This document shows, piece by piece, positions 45,889-59,060 of a stretch of DNA of 64,000 nucleotides. The stretch's first letter is position 1. Each line of letters starts with the position of its first letter. This DNA comes from Mycteria americana (Eukaryota > Chordata > Aves > Ciconiiformes > Ciconiidae): contig NC_134370.1 of the NCBI RefSeq assembly GCF_035582795.1, forward strand, positions 47,851,501 to 47,915,500, in the 5' to 3' direction. The translations under genes were made by a program, and so were the position numbers. Below the pieces are notes generated by a model. The model had not been told where the DNA came from, searched no databases, and saw only the letters and a program-made list of their open reading frames with translations.

Positions 45889-48758
45889 TCTCAAACTGCA
45901 GAGGGGGTGAGCAACGGTTTGCAGACCAAGTGAGGCTGAAGAGCAGCACTGAAAAACGCTGCCTTTGGGTCAAAGCAGTGCCCCCAGTAGTGCGATACTG
46001 CTGTCAGGTGGCAGAGCACAGGCACAGAGAGCACCTTGGTCCCAGTAGTGCATTCTGCCTTAGCTCTGAGAACTAACTCTGCCAATCCTTGTGCTGCAGG
46101 GACATCAGTGAGGGAGCACGTCTTGTGACCGGAGCAGTTCCCGTGCAGCTGAGCCCTGCAGGTTTCATCTCCAGGCCCTGTGACTTTGGCGTGATGAGAG
46201 ATTACAAAGGTAGAGTTGGGTGCGGGCTTGCAAGATGGCAAGTGCTGTCTAATTAATAGGGAAGGTGATTGTTAATAAACTGGGCATGATAATACTTCGC
46301 AGAGGTGGGAAGGGCTGATGAATGTAGAGCCACTCAAAGACCTGTGAGTACCTCGAGTGCTGTTACATGCATGAAGTGTTTGCAAGCGGGTTCGGTTCTC
46401 GCTCTCAGCCTGCCCCATGTGAGGGGCTGGGAGTTCATCGTGTGTGTGCAGGTGGGCTGGCATCAGGGGCTCCGGCAAGCTGTAACAATTCCCATTTAGT
46501 TTTGACCTTTTGCTGGATATTAAAGCCTTGCTGTGGCTCAGTGAGATGAACGCTGCAGGAAACACAATTCCTCAAGATGAAATATCTCTCCAGTGGGTAA
46601 TTCCAGCCTCATTTGAGGGTTGTTGTATTTTTTTTTTCTTTCCCACTGAATCATTTATTCCTCGTGTCAGGAAGGTGCAGAATGACTTTCCCCACTGGCT
46701 TTCAGAGCTTCATTGATTCTTGAACTCCCACTCCTGCAAATCTGCTGGAACAGCAGCCCTTTGCTTCTCCAGTTTTCCCAGGAGGGGGTGGTGAAGGGGA
46801 GGGTCTCAGGACTGGGGGAGCTCTTCAGTGAACCCATTCACAGTCTGGGGGAGATGCTGTCATATTTTAAGCTCCATAGTCCAGAGGGAGTGTCTTTTGA
46901 TTTGTAGGTTTTTCACCTTAAATGCCTTTGCAGCACTTGGCTGTCTGCATGAGGAAGGGGGAAATAGGACACATTAAAACTGTTGGTGAAAGCAAGTTAT
47001 GTGCTGGAAGGATGGAGAGTGGGTCACAATCCCAAGTCTTTGGTCACCCTGAACACCATTTGGACACTGACACAGGTCACCAAAGGCAGGGCAGGTCCCT
47101 GCCTGACTGAGCAGTCTTCAGAAAGAAAAGGAGCAGGATGCATTACAGCAGCTTCCCCAGAACAGGGAAATAATGACAGATCAATGATAGAAAGGGGAGC
47201 GGTGAGCAGGATCATCTGCTGCAATCGGTGTGTATGCATGTATGCAGCACCTATGGGAATTCCTGAGATTGTACAGGGCGCCAGAGACCTTTGGCCCTTC
47301 CTGCTTTCTGGTTCTCTGTTGCAACTTAACTCTTTTGCTCACAGTGGGTATGAATCTGGTCTCTTCAGCAAAGGAAAGCAATCTACTCCCAAAATATGCG
47401 TAGTGAACAAATTCAGTCATTGCGTGTCTGCCAGACAGGAGTGACTGAACCCAGGCCTCTGCCTGTCATCATCAATCTATTTGCAGTCTTGTATCTGAAT
47501 TCACACTTCATGTTCTCCAGTGCAGCTCCCTTCTCTGGCTCACAGGGGACGTGGATATGCTCTTCTTCCCATGTAGGGGGTGGAAGGAGAAAAGGCAATG
47601 GAGTGAGACCTGGAGGAAACAGGGTCCCAGAGCCTTGTAAGAACTCAGGAACCCAAGCCAAGAGGTACCGTCACATCACTCTGTGATCCCTTCTGCGTAC
47701 GGGAGCAGGCCTGAGCTAACACAGCTTTGCATTTTGGTGTGGCACCGAGGGAGCCAAGTGGGTGTGAAATACAGAGCACTGCTTGACCCTGCTCCAGCAG
47801 CGGAGCAAATAGAGCAGGACAGCCACCACATGGACCCTGGCCATTCAGCAGGGCTGAATGGATGTCTTGTGTCCAGCAAAACTTTTCACAAGGCGCTTGC
47901 TACCAAGCTCCATAGCTTTGATTTAAGGAGTTTCAAGCAGTCTGACCATGCCCATTAGTGCTTACACGATTCCCCTGCCAAGTAGTTGTAAATGTTTCCA
48001 TTTGTTCTCCACTTGGCCTGGTTTCTCCTGTTTATTATCCTAAATGTGCCCAGGACGTGACCCGTCTCCCCCTCCCCAGCACTCACTCCAATTCCATTTA
48101 ATTTCTACTTCTTCCTATGAACCACTGTAATGTAAGCACCGTTCAAAGGACAGAAAAATAAGGGGACGTGGATGTTCACAGAGGTGCTGTGCCCTCCTTG
48201 AGATAAGGCACGGTGCTCTGGCATCAGTGTTGGATGGGCTTGGACAGATGTAAGAACAGTAAGAAATGCAAAGGGGTGCTGCTGGGTGGCTGCAGGGGAG
48301 CTGGGGACTGGAAAGCAATGGAGGATGCTCAGTGCTGGCAGATATTTAAGTCACTCTTTATTGCAGTGCTACACAGGAACAAAAAAGATCAATATTTATT
48401 AGTTGCAGAAAGCATAATTTTGCATGAAAAGCATCGATCAGCACGTCAGCCGAGACAATGTCATTACATCTTTATGATTTGGTCAACATCCCTATGTGAC
48501 TAAGGACATTGTTCCCCTAGATAGATAGAGCTGGGGAGGTGAAGGAAGAGTTTAGCACAGTGCTGTGATTAGAGGGGAGCAAAGCAGGGGCTGCAGTAGT
48601 GTTTAGTGTCACAGGATGGATTTAGGGGCTCTGGCTTTGGCTCTGGTTCTCTACCATCGCTTCCAGTGGTCAGTTTGCCATTGGGGTCTAAGTACCACCA
48701 AGAGAAATTCACTGCTTCAGAGTCGGGTCCTAATTTTTTAGTCTTTTTTCCCAGTGAA

Positions 48759-48866
48759 ATAAGCTGCTTGCCAGTTGGGGTCAGGGTGAAAGCTCCTCCT
48801 GTAATGTAATATTGCATAATTATTCGCTTTATGGGATGTTTACACTATCCTTTAAGGCAACCCAGT
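48759..48866 (-). mobile_element. ancient CR1/L3-like LINE 3' relic, inverted partner of the copy near 50.6 kb
   Basis: Read on the minus strand, this segment matches the plus-strand segment 50608-50715 almost throughout. Shared blocks include TGCCTTAAAGGA, ATAATTRTGCAATAYTAC and TTTCACCCTGACCCCARCTGG followed by CARGCAGCTTAT. The blocks occur in the same order and spacing, so the two are copies of one family. Sequence on the 3' side (toward 48569) diverges from the other copy. The family resembles the L3/CR1 3' region of reptiles and birds. Confidence 0.7.
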
Positions 48867-50529
48867 GTATGTGGTGAGGATGCCTGTCAGTCCCAGCTCT
48901 CCTCCAGGCATTCTTGTGCACATTGACTGACTCCAGCCCAATCTGACCAGTGGGTAGAGGTGTCTGGTGTCAGACCACAGACCTGAGGACCACAGGTAGC
49001 CACTGAAGCTGTTTGTTCAACCCAAGCAGCGAGTTTGGTGGCTGGCCAGCCAGTCTGTGTGGGCAGGCTGGTGGAGCACGCATGGCATGGGGAGCCTTGG
49101 ACCTGCCAGACAGGCTGGCTCTCACCTGGCTGGCTGGTGAGCCAAGGTGGGCAGGGGATGTGGGAAAGGGCTGTGGGCATTGCCATGCAGAGAGTGGGAG
49201 GCAGCTGGGAATGGCAGTGGCATGGAGGAGGCAGAGGAGCTCCGGGTGGCCTTCAGTGGGATGGAGGGGATCTTGTGGAAGTAGGAAGATGAGTAAGGTG
49301 GAAGTTGTTGTAGTTTTACAGCTGGACACAAAGCCAAAGGGAACAAGCTTCTGGAGCTAAAACCTCTAAACAGCTGCTGCTAAAACCTCTCCTTGCTGTG
49401 GGTCCAGCAGGCAGGGCCAGCTGCGGTACAGTCAGTGCTAAAGAGGGGTTATAGCCCTCCCTGGCCCTGTGTGACCACTGTGCCCAAGCACATGGCAGCA
49501 GCAAGATCCCCTTATTATGCCTGTGCAAAAGCAGTTCAAATCCTGCCATTTCCAGCACTGTGCTGGCCCCAGCAGAGATACAGGAGCACAAAAGATGGGC
49601 ATGGAAACAGCAGGCCCTGTGGTTTTACAGAATGCCTGAGTCAGGACTCCTGGGTCAGGATTCCCAGCAGTGCTGTTGACTCCCTTAGGGCAAGCCACAA
49701 GTCAACCGCACTCACTGCAGTTGCAGAACTCGGCTTCCACTTAAACACCAAAATAATCAGCTCAATGAGAACTGCTTGCTCCAGTCACTGCGGGCATAGT
49801 GACTTTTCAGAAAAGTCCTGCTGTAAAAGTCATGATCAGAGCAAGCGGTTCCTCCAGTCTCCAGCCCCATGCTGGATGTGAGCCAGGAAAGCGTGCCCTT
49901 GGCTTGGTGAAAAGATCCTGACCGGTTCACAGGCTGGTTGTGAGTCTTAACCTAGGTGTTTGTAGATAATAGGTGTCATCAAATGAAGATGAGTGGCTCT
50001 GGCTGTCTGTCTGAATGATGAATGAGGTGTTGTTCCATGCAAGCAGAAGGGACCTCCGTGTGCATCCTGAAATACAGTTTTTAAGACAGCTGTTTCTGCT
50101 TCCACAGCCTGCCTAACGTGACAGACAGCCCTTTTGTCAGTGAGAGAGGCTGTTGAAGAGGTGGTACAGTTGGAAGGCTTGGTTTAAAGGACACAGGCAC
50201 CTACAACCCACCTGCATTATAGCTGCTGCTGCAGAGATTTGTGGATCTAGTCTCTCTGGCATAGGAGGCAGGAGGTTTAGTGATCTCTTGGGTGTATGAG
50301 CTCAGGACTGCAGGGGTCTGGCATCAGCGTGTTGATCCCCAGAGAGTGTGGGGTGACTGTAGCTAGTGTAGGTGAGACAGTGAGCCTGGGTAGAGCCTGA
50401 GGGTTGTGTTGCACCAAGGAGCATTCGGAAGATCCGAGTTCTTAGTCCCATTTTTGCCCTGCCAGCTGCAAAGCACACAGCAGGCAGCTTTGCTGCATGG
50501 AGTCTCAGTGAGAGAACCATTAATTTTGT
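48867..50529. other. spacer between the two inverted LINE relics
   Basis: No gene recognised. It includes a run of GCTGG/CCAGC repeats near 49035-49140, with a perfect 14-bp palindrome TGGCTGGCCAGCCA at 49039-49052. Confidence 0.6.
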
Positions 50530-50900
50530 ATTAGGACATAAAAACTGTTTGAGCTGAACAGACCGATCGTCCTTCCAGCCCAGTATCCTGTCTCCACCAG
50601 AAGCCAAGGTTGGATGCCTTAAAGGAAGGCATAAAAATCCTGTAATGCCCATAATTGTGCAATACTACCCTATGGGGGGAGATTTCACCCTGACCCCAGC
50701 TGGCAGGCAGCTTATACCCTGAAGCAGGGGAATCAATAGCTGTTATGATTTTCATTTGAGCTAGTGTCACTGCGGATGCTGTTCTTATTCACATAAACGT
50801 CTGATGCTGTTGTGAAACTCTCTAATGCTGTTTGTTATACTGCTCTTTTGATATCCTGGCAGGAAGCTGATGTTCTTAGATACAGTGTTTAGGTGTGGAT
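50530..50900 (+). mobile_element. ancient CR1/L3-like LINE 3' relic
   Basis: The order of segments follows the L3/CR1 3' region known from reptiles. CAGACCGATCGTCC comes first, then AGCCCAGTATCCTGTCT, TGCCTTAAAGGAAGG, ATAATTGTGCAATA, CTGACCCCAGCTGGCA, CTTATACCCTGAAGCA and a tail near 50790-50880. The copy is diverged and non-coding. Its central 108 bp also occur inverted at 48759-48866, which supports repeat status from this sequence alone. Ends are approximate. Confidence 0.75.
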
Positions 50901-53900
50901 GAACTGCTGCAGGCTGCTCATAGGAGAGCAGAAGAGGAGCTTAGCCCCTTCCCCACCACCCCAGTCCCTGCCCCTTATAGTGCTCTTTATTTAATATTAA
51001 CTCTTCCCGTGGCCCTGCTGGAGAGTGACCATGGTGGGGAGGAGCAGCACTGACCATTCCCATGTCTGTATTGGTTTTCGGCTCAAGTATTGCCCTACGA
51101 GTAGCCGTGTACCAAAGGTAAGTTTCTTTGCCTCTGGAATATTTGCAGGATATTCCTTAGAGAGGGATTGTGGGGCTAACAGGAGACTGGTTGATCTGTG
51201 CCCAGGTGTAACTTGCTCACCACTATTCAGGTGATGGAAGCACTTTCTTGTATGGCAGTGCCCTGCCACTCCTTTTCTCCTTGGACATCCCAGACAGACC
51301 TCCTGCTGTTAATGCCAGGTGAAGCCTGCTGGGGAGCTGAGCAGACGGTGTATGACAGGGCGAGAGTGGTTGGAGAGTAGGACAGTGGCTCACTGCAATG
51401 TTTGGGAGGAGAGCTTGACATGACTGTAACTCTAACGAGAACATTTGGTTAGATTTTCACTAAGTAAATAAAAACATAGATTTTCACCCAGGGAAGAAGT
51501 CCCACTCCCAACTAGCGATCTTTAGGGTGAGATACCCAGCCCAGAGACTGCCTCTTCCACATGTCTGGCTTACCTCAACCCCCACCTGCCCTGAGCATGG
51601 GAGAAGTTAAAAAGAAGACTACCCACGAAGGAGCGGCAAAGGTGTGTTTGCCTGCTAGCGAAACAGGAGAGGGGAATGAAGGCAGAAGAGCAGGTCTCAT
51701 CATGTAGAATGGGGAGGAGGTGACACAGCCTGTGATAATTGGACCATTAAATCTAGCAGAGGCACCGACACTTACACAATGTGGCTCAGGGAAACAAATG
51801 TTCTGTAGTAACAATAACTCTCCAATAGCAAGCGATAATAAGTATCTGCAATAATTTTTCTGCTGATCCAGTGCTTAATCCTATTGTTCAGACTCCAGGT
51901 CAAATTGTCCTCAAACTACAGTGCAGAGGCCAGGTGGGTTTACAGAGTTGTGCAGGCGTGACTGAGAGGAAATTTTGGCTCAGAAATCTGTTTGTAAATG
52001 TCTCTCAAATGTCCGCTTTTGTTTCCTGTGCCTCCTCACTGCCAGTCCTTCTGCCTCCAGAAATCTCCACGTCGGAGGGAACCATCCCAGTCCTCATGGT
52101 CAAGCCCCCTTTATTCTGCCCCACATCTCCCCATAAGTCTCACTCACCAACTACAAAGAATGCCAGAACTGCCTGAGATGGTCACAGAATTGGCTTAAAA
52201 TCCTTATAGTTTACAAATCTGGCTTTAACTCTTTTTATTCATTGTAGGTGTGGGAAGGAGGGGTTTAATCCTTGAGCTGCATTCTCAGACTTTTCAGCTG
52301 TGGGAGCTAGGAGTGCCATTTTTGCAATAACAAAAGTGGAATTTTGCATGCAGGTGCAGGGCCCCTGGAGTGAGGGACTGAAGAAAACACCCTGTTTCTG
52401 AAAGCTTCACAGTAGAGTCCAGGGTCTTGGCAATTTGGGGCTTCCAGGGCCGATACCCGTCTGGACAATATCTTTATAGATTCTTAATTCACCAACTCTA
52501 ATCCCATGGAGCATATCAGACCCTGCCAGATTGTTGTTCATACTGTAAAGTACAGGCACAAGGTTTGACCAAGGCTGCTTAGGTCTGTTGTTGGGTTTGT
52601 GGCACTGGGTGGCCCCGGTCAGGGGCAAAGCCCAGATCCCATTTTTGGTGACCAGGTCCCGTTTGGCACCAGCGTGTTCAGGGTGTGAACGTGCTCATTG
52701 CTGGGGTGCTGGCAGGAGTCCTGGAGCTTGAGGCAGTCTTAAGCTGGGATTAAGAGCAAAGACAAAGAGAATTTTACCTCTCTACTGGCTTGGGGTTTTC
52801 AGCTCTTTTTTCAGCTGGGTAGAGGACATGGAAGGGCAGAAAAATCCTTTCTCAATCCCATGTCTGGCCAGGCGGGAGATTGCATAATGCCTCAGATGTT
52901 CCAGCTGTGCTGTTCAAGTGCAGATGACTTTGCTGGGTGTTGCTTCTGTCTTGGTTTACTCTGGCCTTTGGGCTACCAGGCTATGGTAGAAAAATTATTT
53001 ACAAGTGTTAGCTATGTATTTTCTTAGCCTGACAGTCCTCTGCTGCATGGTCACCCAGGACTGACCAGAGCTGGTAAGAGGTGTCCCTTTTTCCTGAGCG
53101 CAGATACACTTTAGAGCTAGTGATTCAGCATTCAGATGATATTTCTCCCACAGCAGCATCCTTCCTGAATAGCACAGCACTCCTGAATTGGAGTGAATGA
53201 TGCTAGTGTGTGAGAACACCTACTATATTTTTACTACCACTTGAATAATGAGATGTGCCTCCTTTTCTCAGTAGGTATAGTCCCAGCTCACTGTTCCTGT
53301 ATTGCTTCTGAATCAGCATCACCGCTTCTCTTGCACAACCACATAGGTCCTGATAATAGGACAGGAATGCGACCCTCCACTGGGCAGGGAGGGATTGAAT
53401 TGGGACAGAAAGAAATGCCACATTGTGTGCCATGGGTGTTGTGAGACACCGGGCTCAGGGCTGGGGATGATGTGTGGCTGGAGTCTCCTTGATGCAAAGT
53501 GACCTGATCATGAAAAGTTTGTGACTCTGTATAACTCATTCCCTCCCGGGGGCCATCTGAGCTCAATTAGGACTTTCCAGAGATGTCTAGAAAAGGAAGA
53601 GGCCTGGGATATATCTGTTTTCCTCTTCTTTCCCTTTGATGCCTCTTCCCTAATCATTGGAGACTTCTGCAGCTTGGGGTTGACCTTCTCTGCTTGGACT
53701 GGACCAATGCTCCCTTGGTGAGTAGGTATGAACAGCAGGGGAGGGCAGGACCTGTGATAACTCAGTCTGGCGGCCCCAGCCCTGTCAGCACCAATGTGAT
53801 GGAATACTCTTTGGAGACCCAAAGAGCTTCAGTCAGCTCTTCTTTTGAAAAGGGCTGTTGTAAAAGGGGTAAAGGAAACCATACAAAGCCCTGAAAACCT

Positions 53901-55481
53901 GGAGGAGGGGACAGAAATTGAGACGTAAGAAGGTAAGGCAGTTTAAGAAAAAAGTTAAGGTGATGCCATCCCTGTAATCAGTGCTGGTGTTAGTAAATCT
54001 GGACTTGATCCTGCTCTTCCTGCTGATGAAACTCCTGCTGGTGTCTGCATCTGAATGTGTGTGTTAGGAGTAGGGAGGCCCCAAACATCACTGTCACATG
54101 CACTCAGCCCTGCTGAGGAACCTCTTAGGAGAAAAGGGATATCTGGGCAGTGCAGATGGCAGTGTCGTTTGGGCTCACTGCCTTGTGACACCTGCACGGC
54201 TTCAGAGCTTCTCGCTGCAGCTGCAGGCTAGCGCTCTCCTCGCCCAGGCTGGAGCGCCCCAGACCCAGGGACTTGTGGTTCTTCCTTTGGCAGTGTGTGA
54301 CTGGGCAGAGGCTTGCTAGTAACAGTGTGGTTTCATTTTAACAAAGGAATAAGAGAAGGGAAATGGATTTTCCCTCTGCCAAAGATTTATGCACATCTGT
54401 CTCATCCAGACCATCCCACCACTTCTCTGAGCCCCAGGCAGACTTTTGGAAGCTGGTTGTGGCTCAGTTTCCTGCAGCTTAGGACACTGCCCTTTAGCAT
54501 TTGGTTGGGCTTTGGGTTCCTTGAGTTCAGACCTTGGACTTTGTGGCCAAAGCACGGCATGGAGCATGTTCTGCGGTGGTGCAGTGTGAATGCAGAAACC
54601 TCGTTCTTTGTTCTTTCAGCAATGGTGGTGGTGATGTCAAGGTACCATCCTATTTTCTGCATGTGGTTTTCATCACCCTCCTATTAAGCTAAGCCAACTT
54701 GTTAACACAGCACACATCCCAGGACCCAGATTTATAAAACAGATCAGCTGCTCTTGCTGCAACATGCAGTGGCAAGGAGCAGCAGTCTGTTGCAAAATTA
54801 CTATTTCCTCATGTCATACCAGCCTGAAATTATGCGAGGACACTCGCATAGGGGTAGGAAGCACCTTTAGTTTGTGAGCAGGGTTGCTGCTTATCTCTGT
54901 TTCTCATATTTCTATATCCCCTATACAGCGATGAGACAACTTGGTGTCCAGGAAGATTATCCAGCACCTGGCCCCTGCAGCTCTCAGTTAGGACACCTTG
55001 TCACCATTGTGCATCTGGAGGTCAGTGATCTGTGAGTGCTTCATACACATGCACACTCTCAGGTACATTAGAGGGATCTCAGCTGCCTGTGTCCCTGTCT
55101 TTATATTGCCTGCGCTCCCAGGCTGGAAGGGCTTTGGTGTGGGGCTTGGAGGGTGGAAGGCAGGATTGGCAGCTGGCTGGGCAAGGGAACCACTTCAGTC
55201 ATTGCACTGGAGTTGGCCCCGCTCAAATATTTTCTGCCACTGATTCTTACCAGTCTTGTGGCATCCCCAAATGAGGCACAGGGGATTACAAAGCAGTCAG
55301 CTTTCGTTTAAAGCCTGACCTTGGCATCAGGCTGTTAGCATGGCAAGGAAGAGAGATGCGTTAGCTGGCAGCCTGCCTGTGTGTGGCAAGGGCTCTTTAA
55401 AGCCTCAAAGGATGCATTAGTTTGATGTCAGAGGCTTTGTTTGTGGCATTCCCTGGAATAATCATCCTCCCTCTGTGCGTA

Positions 55482-55496
55482 TGTGTGTGTGTGTGT
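55482..55496. repeat. short (TG)n microsatellite
   Basis: About seven TG units, followed by TACATGTA. Possibly polymorphic. Confidence 0.8.
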
Positions 55497-58400
55497 ACAT
55501 GTATCTCCTCCCTGTCTGCATCTCTGATGTTCCCCCATCCTGTGTCCGAAGAGCTCAGTTAGACAGCATGGATAACTCCAGAGAGACAGATGGAGATGGA
55601 TCCAGGCCTCTGTGGGGACAGCTGCGTCCCTGACAGTCCCCTCTGGTTGTGCACCTGTTAGGAACTATACTTAGCATGGGAAAACTTTCCAGAAAAGAGA
55701 AAGTAGGGGAGAAGTGGGGAGGCAGAAAGGCTGGGAATTTGGCCTCATTCTCCCCAGCCAGTCCTGAAGCTCCAAAAATGCCTCTTAGTAATAGCATCCA
55801 AAAATGACAATCAGGTGAAAAGCAGGCAGTGTACCAAGGCATGCTGGCACTGTTCGGAGACAGCCTGAGCGAGTGACGGCTTCATAACTCCTGGGTGAAA
55901 TGCCAGGAAGCCTGGTGTGTTTGTCCTGACAGGCCCCAGTGGTCCAGACCACTCAGCAACTGCCATATGGGGACTCTGGTAGATACTGAGTGAGGCACGT
56001 GCTGGGGGGTCACAGGTTGAGCCTTCACTGTTGCAAGATGTGAGGCAGTGCAGACTCCCATGTCCATCACATGCCACCCGGGACTATTGCAGTACCTCTA
56101 ACGATCCCCACTTCAAGCAGGCCCTGTTCCTAAAGCACTCAGCAAGCCGTCCACCTGTGCTCCAACCTGTCTGCCATGCTTACAGCCATCCATCTGCCTG
56201 CCCTTCATCTCTGTGCATAGCCACCTACCCGTAGAGCTTGTGTGGAATGAATGGGGGAGGAAATCCTCCCCGTTTGGCGCTATGCAAGCTTCTCTGTGAT
56301 GAGACGGGAGGCTTTTCAGCTCTTCTTTTTATAAATGAAGAACCTGAAGTTAGGTGCCCATGGTCTGATGGTAACTGAATGTGCCTTGCCCCCTGCTGCT
56401 CCCCTTCTTGCAGCAGGAACTCCCTGGGAGCCTTGCAAGGAGGCAGCCTGAGCTGTGGTGTCTTGCCTGAGCAGAGGCAGCAGATCCAGGTAGGTTTAGA
56501 GGCCATGTTTTCTTTTATATTCTTTTCCTTTGACAATTGCTGAGCTGCATTTTCACCACATAAGACTCCTGTTGGCACAGGAGGTGCCCAATGGCCATCT
56601 CTGCTGTGTCAGTCATGACATGTAACAGTGGCTGCACCCTCTCTAGACCACCCCTCATCTTCCTCCCTGGGGAGGAGCTCCTGAGCTCCTTTTCTGGAGA
56701 GAGTCCCCTGCCTGGAGCTCCAGCTGGTGAAGAGTGAAACTCTATCAGTGCTTTGTAACTGCAGGAAGCTTCGAATGAATGAGAATCCATCAGCTCTCAA
56801 ATGCTTCCAGAGCCGTCCCACAGCAGGGCCCAGCTCCCGGCGCTGCTAACAGGTGGCAGTGCCTCCCTGGAAGGACACTCTGCTTCGCCTTCAGCTGCTC
56901 TCCTGCTATGCCTGTCCCCACGCCCTCTCTAATACCTGCATGCCACACATGCAGTTAGTGTTTCAGTATTCATGGCCACCTGGGCTGTTGCTTAGCAGGG
57001 GGATTTGCTGTACTTAGATGAAAAATGCAACAGGAACTTTAAACTGCACTGTGGCTAAATTGAGTTCAGTTTTCCAGTCCCTGCAGCTCTCGGCTATCTT
57101 CCTCTGCCCTGTTGTCATGCCCTCTTAGCAAGAAGCAAGAAAACTACTATGTTGCACTTAGGACCCACCGAGCACTATGGGTTTTACTAAACATCTTCCG
57201 TGAATGATGTTCTTAGTGTTTCCCCAGTCTCAGGGGGAAGATCTGGGTGTGAAACCAAGAAAGGAAGAGGGAATACAGTGTATCGTGAGGATATCCACAA
57301 CATCTCCAGCTGGTAGGATAAATCCATAATATTCCTAGCTGCCTAATCTGGATTTTTGTGGCACTCGAACAATTTGCATTTACACACCTGTGCAGCATAT
57401 GTGAATGGGCATGTCTTACCAGGAACTCAAGCCCTGCTGGTGCCAGTGCCCGCTGAGCCAGCTCTGATGCCAAAGATTGGTTTCTGTGCCATCGGAAGTG
57501 GGGAAATGCTTGTCTCCTTTCAGTGGCCACTTGCAGCTTTTTCCTCTTAAGACTGGGAAAATCCTTCTCATGTTTCCCAACTTTTCCCTGTGGCATTAGG
57601 AAGTGATACATAGGGAGAATCATACCTATTTCTGCTTGTGAGCAGGAGAAACAGGAGGTTGTTCCTGATCTCAGTCATGGAGATGGATTGAATGAAATTG
57701 GTAAGCGTGGAATAACTGGGCAACCTGTACGTTATTTGCAAGGTGCTTAACCTCTCTTCATATATGCCATGGAGGCTTTCCTGGAACCAGAGGCACTAGC
57801 CAACATAAATTGTTTTTGTCAATGTGCTTTATTGGACTACATCAAAGTAGAATCGATAAAGAGTTAAACCTCCTCCCCTCCCCCCAAAAAAAACCAAAAC
57901 CAAAAACCAAAACGGGTTTACTAAGCCAGACCAAGTCATAAACAGATTAGAGTGCTGTGGAGGTCACGTTTCAACTGGCATTCATGAAAATAGGGGGGTT
58001 CTGGCGTTGTTGGAGGGTGATTCATTGCAATGAAATATTTCAGGGGAGGAGAATCGTAAAGAGTTGTTAACACACTGCTGCAAAGAGAGAGGCTCCTTGT
58101 GTGTCAGGTTTCTGCCTCCAAGTTTGCTGTCACAGATTTCTACTGATATCATTTATATCAGTATAAGTTATCTGTTTCCAGTTAACCTAGATGAAAGCCT
58201 GAATGTGGTTATTGCATTCTAAGGTTGCTGGAACTTGTTAATAATTTAGAATAATAAATTCAGTCAAATTAATTCGCTCCTAAAATTGAGCTTATTTGCA
58301 TTGACTTGTCTCTTTTTTGTAACAGATCTCTCTGCGGGCATATGTTTGTGTAAGCTTTTTGTATGTGCTTGTGAGTGTTTGTGTGCATATGTAATTTCCT

Positions 58401-59044
58401 TCACAACCAAAAGAGGCTGAGCTGGATTTAAACATTGTACAAGAAAAATAGTTTCTTCCTGCCTGTGAATATATTCAGTGAAGGTCCACCCTAAAGTGAA
58501 GCTGAATAGCTAAGGTATAAATCCATGGGAAAAAATGGGGTTTGTAATGGAAATGTTCCCTTGTCTTAAATTATAGCTAGGCATATGTGAAGCTGAAATT
58601 CATGCTGCAGCATCCAGACGGTGCCTCAAGCTGGCCACACATTCCCAGAAATAAAGAAAAATACCACAGCCTACCTGCAAAATGACCTTTCTCCTAACAC
58701 CAACTTGCAGCTCACAAGCTTTTGTGCTGTAAGAGGCAGGGTAAGATACATGAAGTGACAGATTGCTACTGACAGTGAAAGGCTCTTTCAGCTGCATTTC
58801 TCTACAGCCACAGTGATATATCTAGGGGCTTGTTAGAGGAACAACAGCACCAGCCAATAACCAGTTGGTCTAAGCCCTAGAGATAGACCGTATGTCCCAC
58901 ACTCTGTTTCCTAATCTGTGAATGTAGAGTAAATTCAGCTGCCATATCACTTCTCTCCCGGCATGTTATATAGCAAAGAAATGCACCCGTGTATGTATCT
59001 GTCTGTGGCAATGCCTATATCTATAAATAACAATGTTTGTATCT

Positions 59045-59060
59045 GTGCGTGTGTGTGTGC
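59045..59060. repeat. short (GT)n microsatellite in GT/AT-rich DNA
   Basis: GCGTGTGTGTGTGC followed by ATATTTATGTG; a simple repeat of modest length. Confidence 0.75.

Larger units (their letters stand above)
30714..48758. other. intergenic DNA, no gene recognised
   Basis: About 18 kb with no coding gene that I can support. It holds a 23-base A run (32873-32895), an AT-rich motif-rich segment (38220-38640), a perfect 12-bp-stem hairpin (45862-45888) and polypurine patches (for example 42899-42916, rich in G-runs). Many open frames occur on both strands, as expected by chance in moderately GC-rich DNA, and none has domain-like features. Confidence 0.6.

Noticed and set aside
46370-46420. GGTTCGGTTCTCGC resembling a tRNA B box
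   Set aside because: No matching A box, acceptor stem or cloverleaf could be drawn around it.
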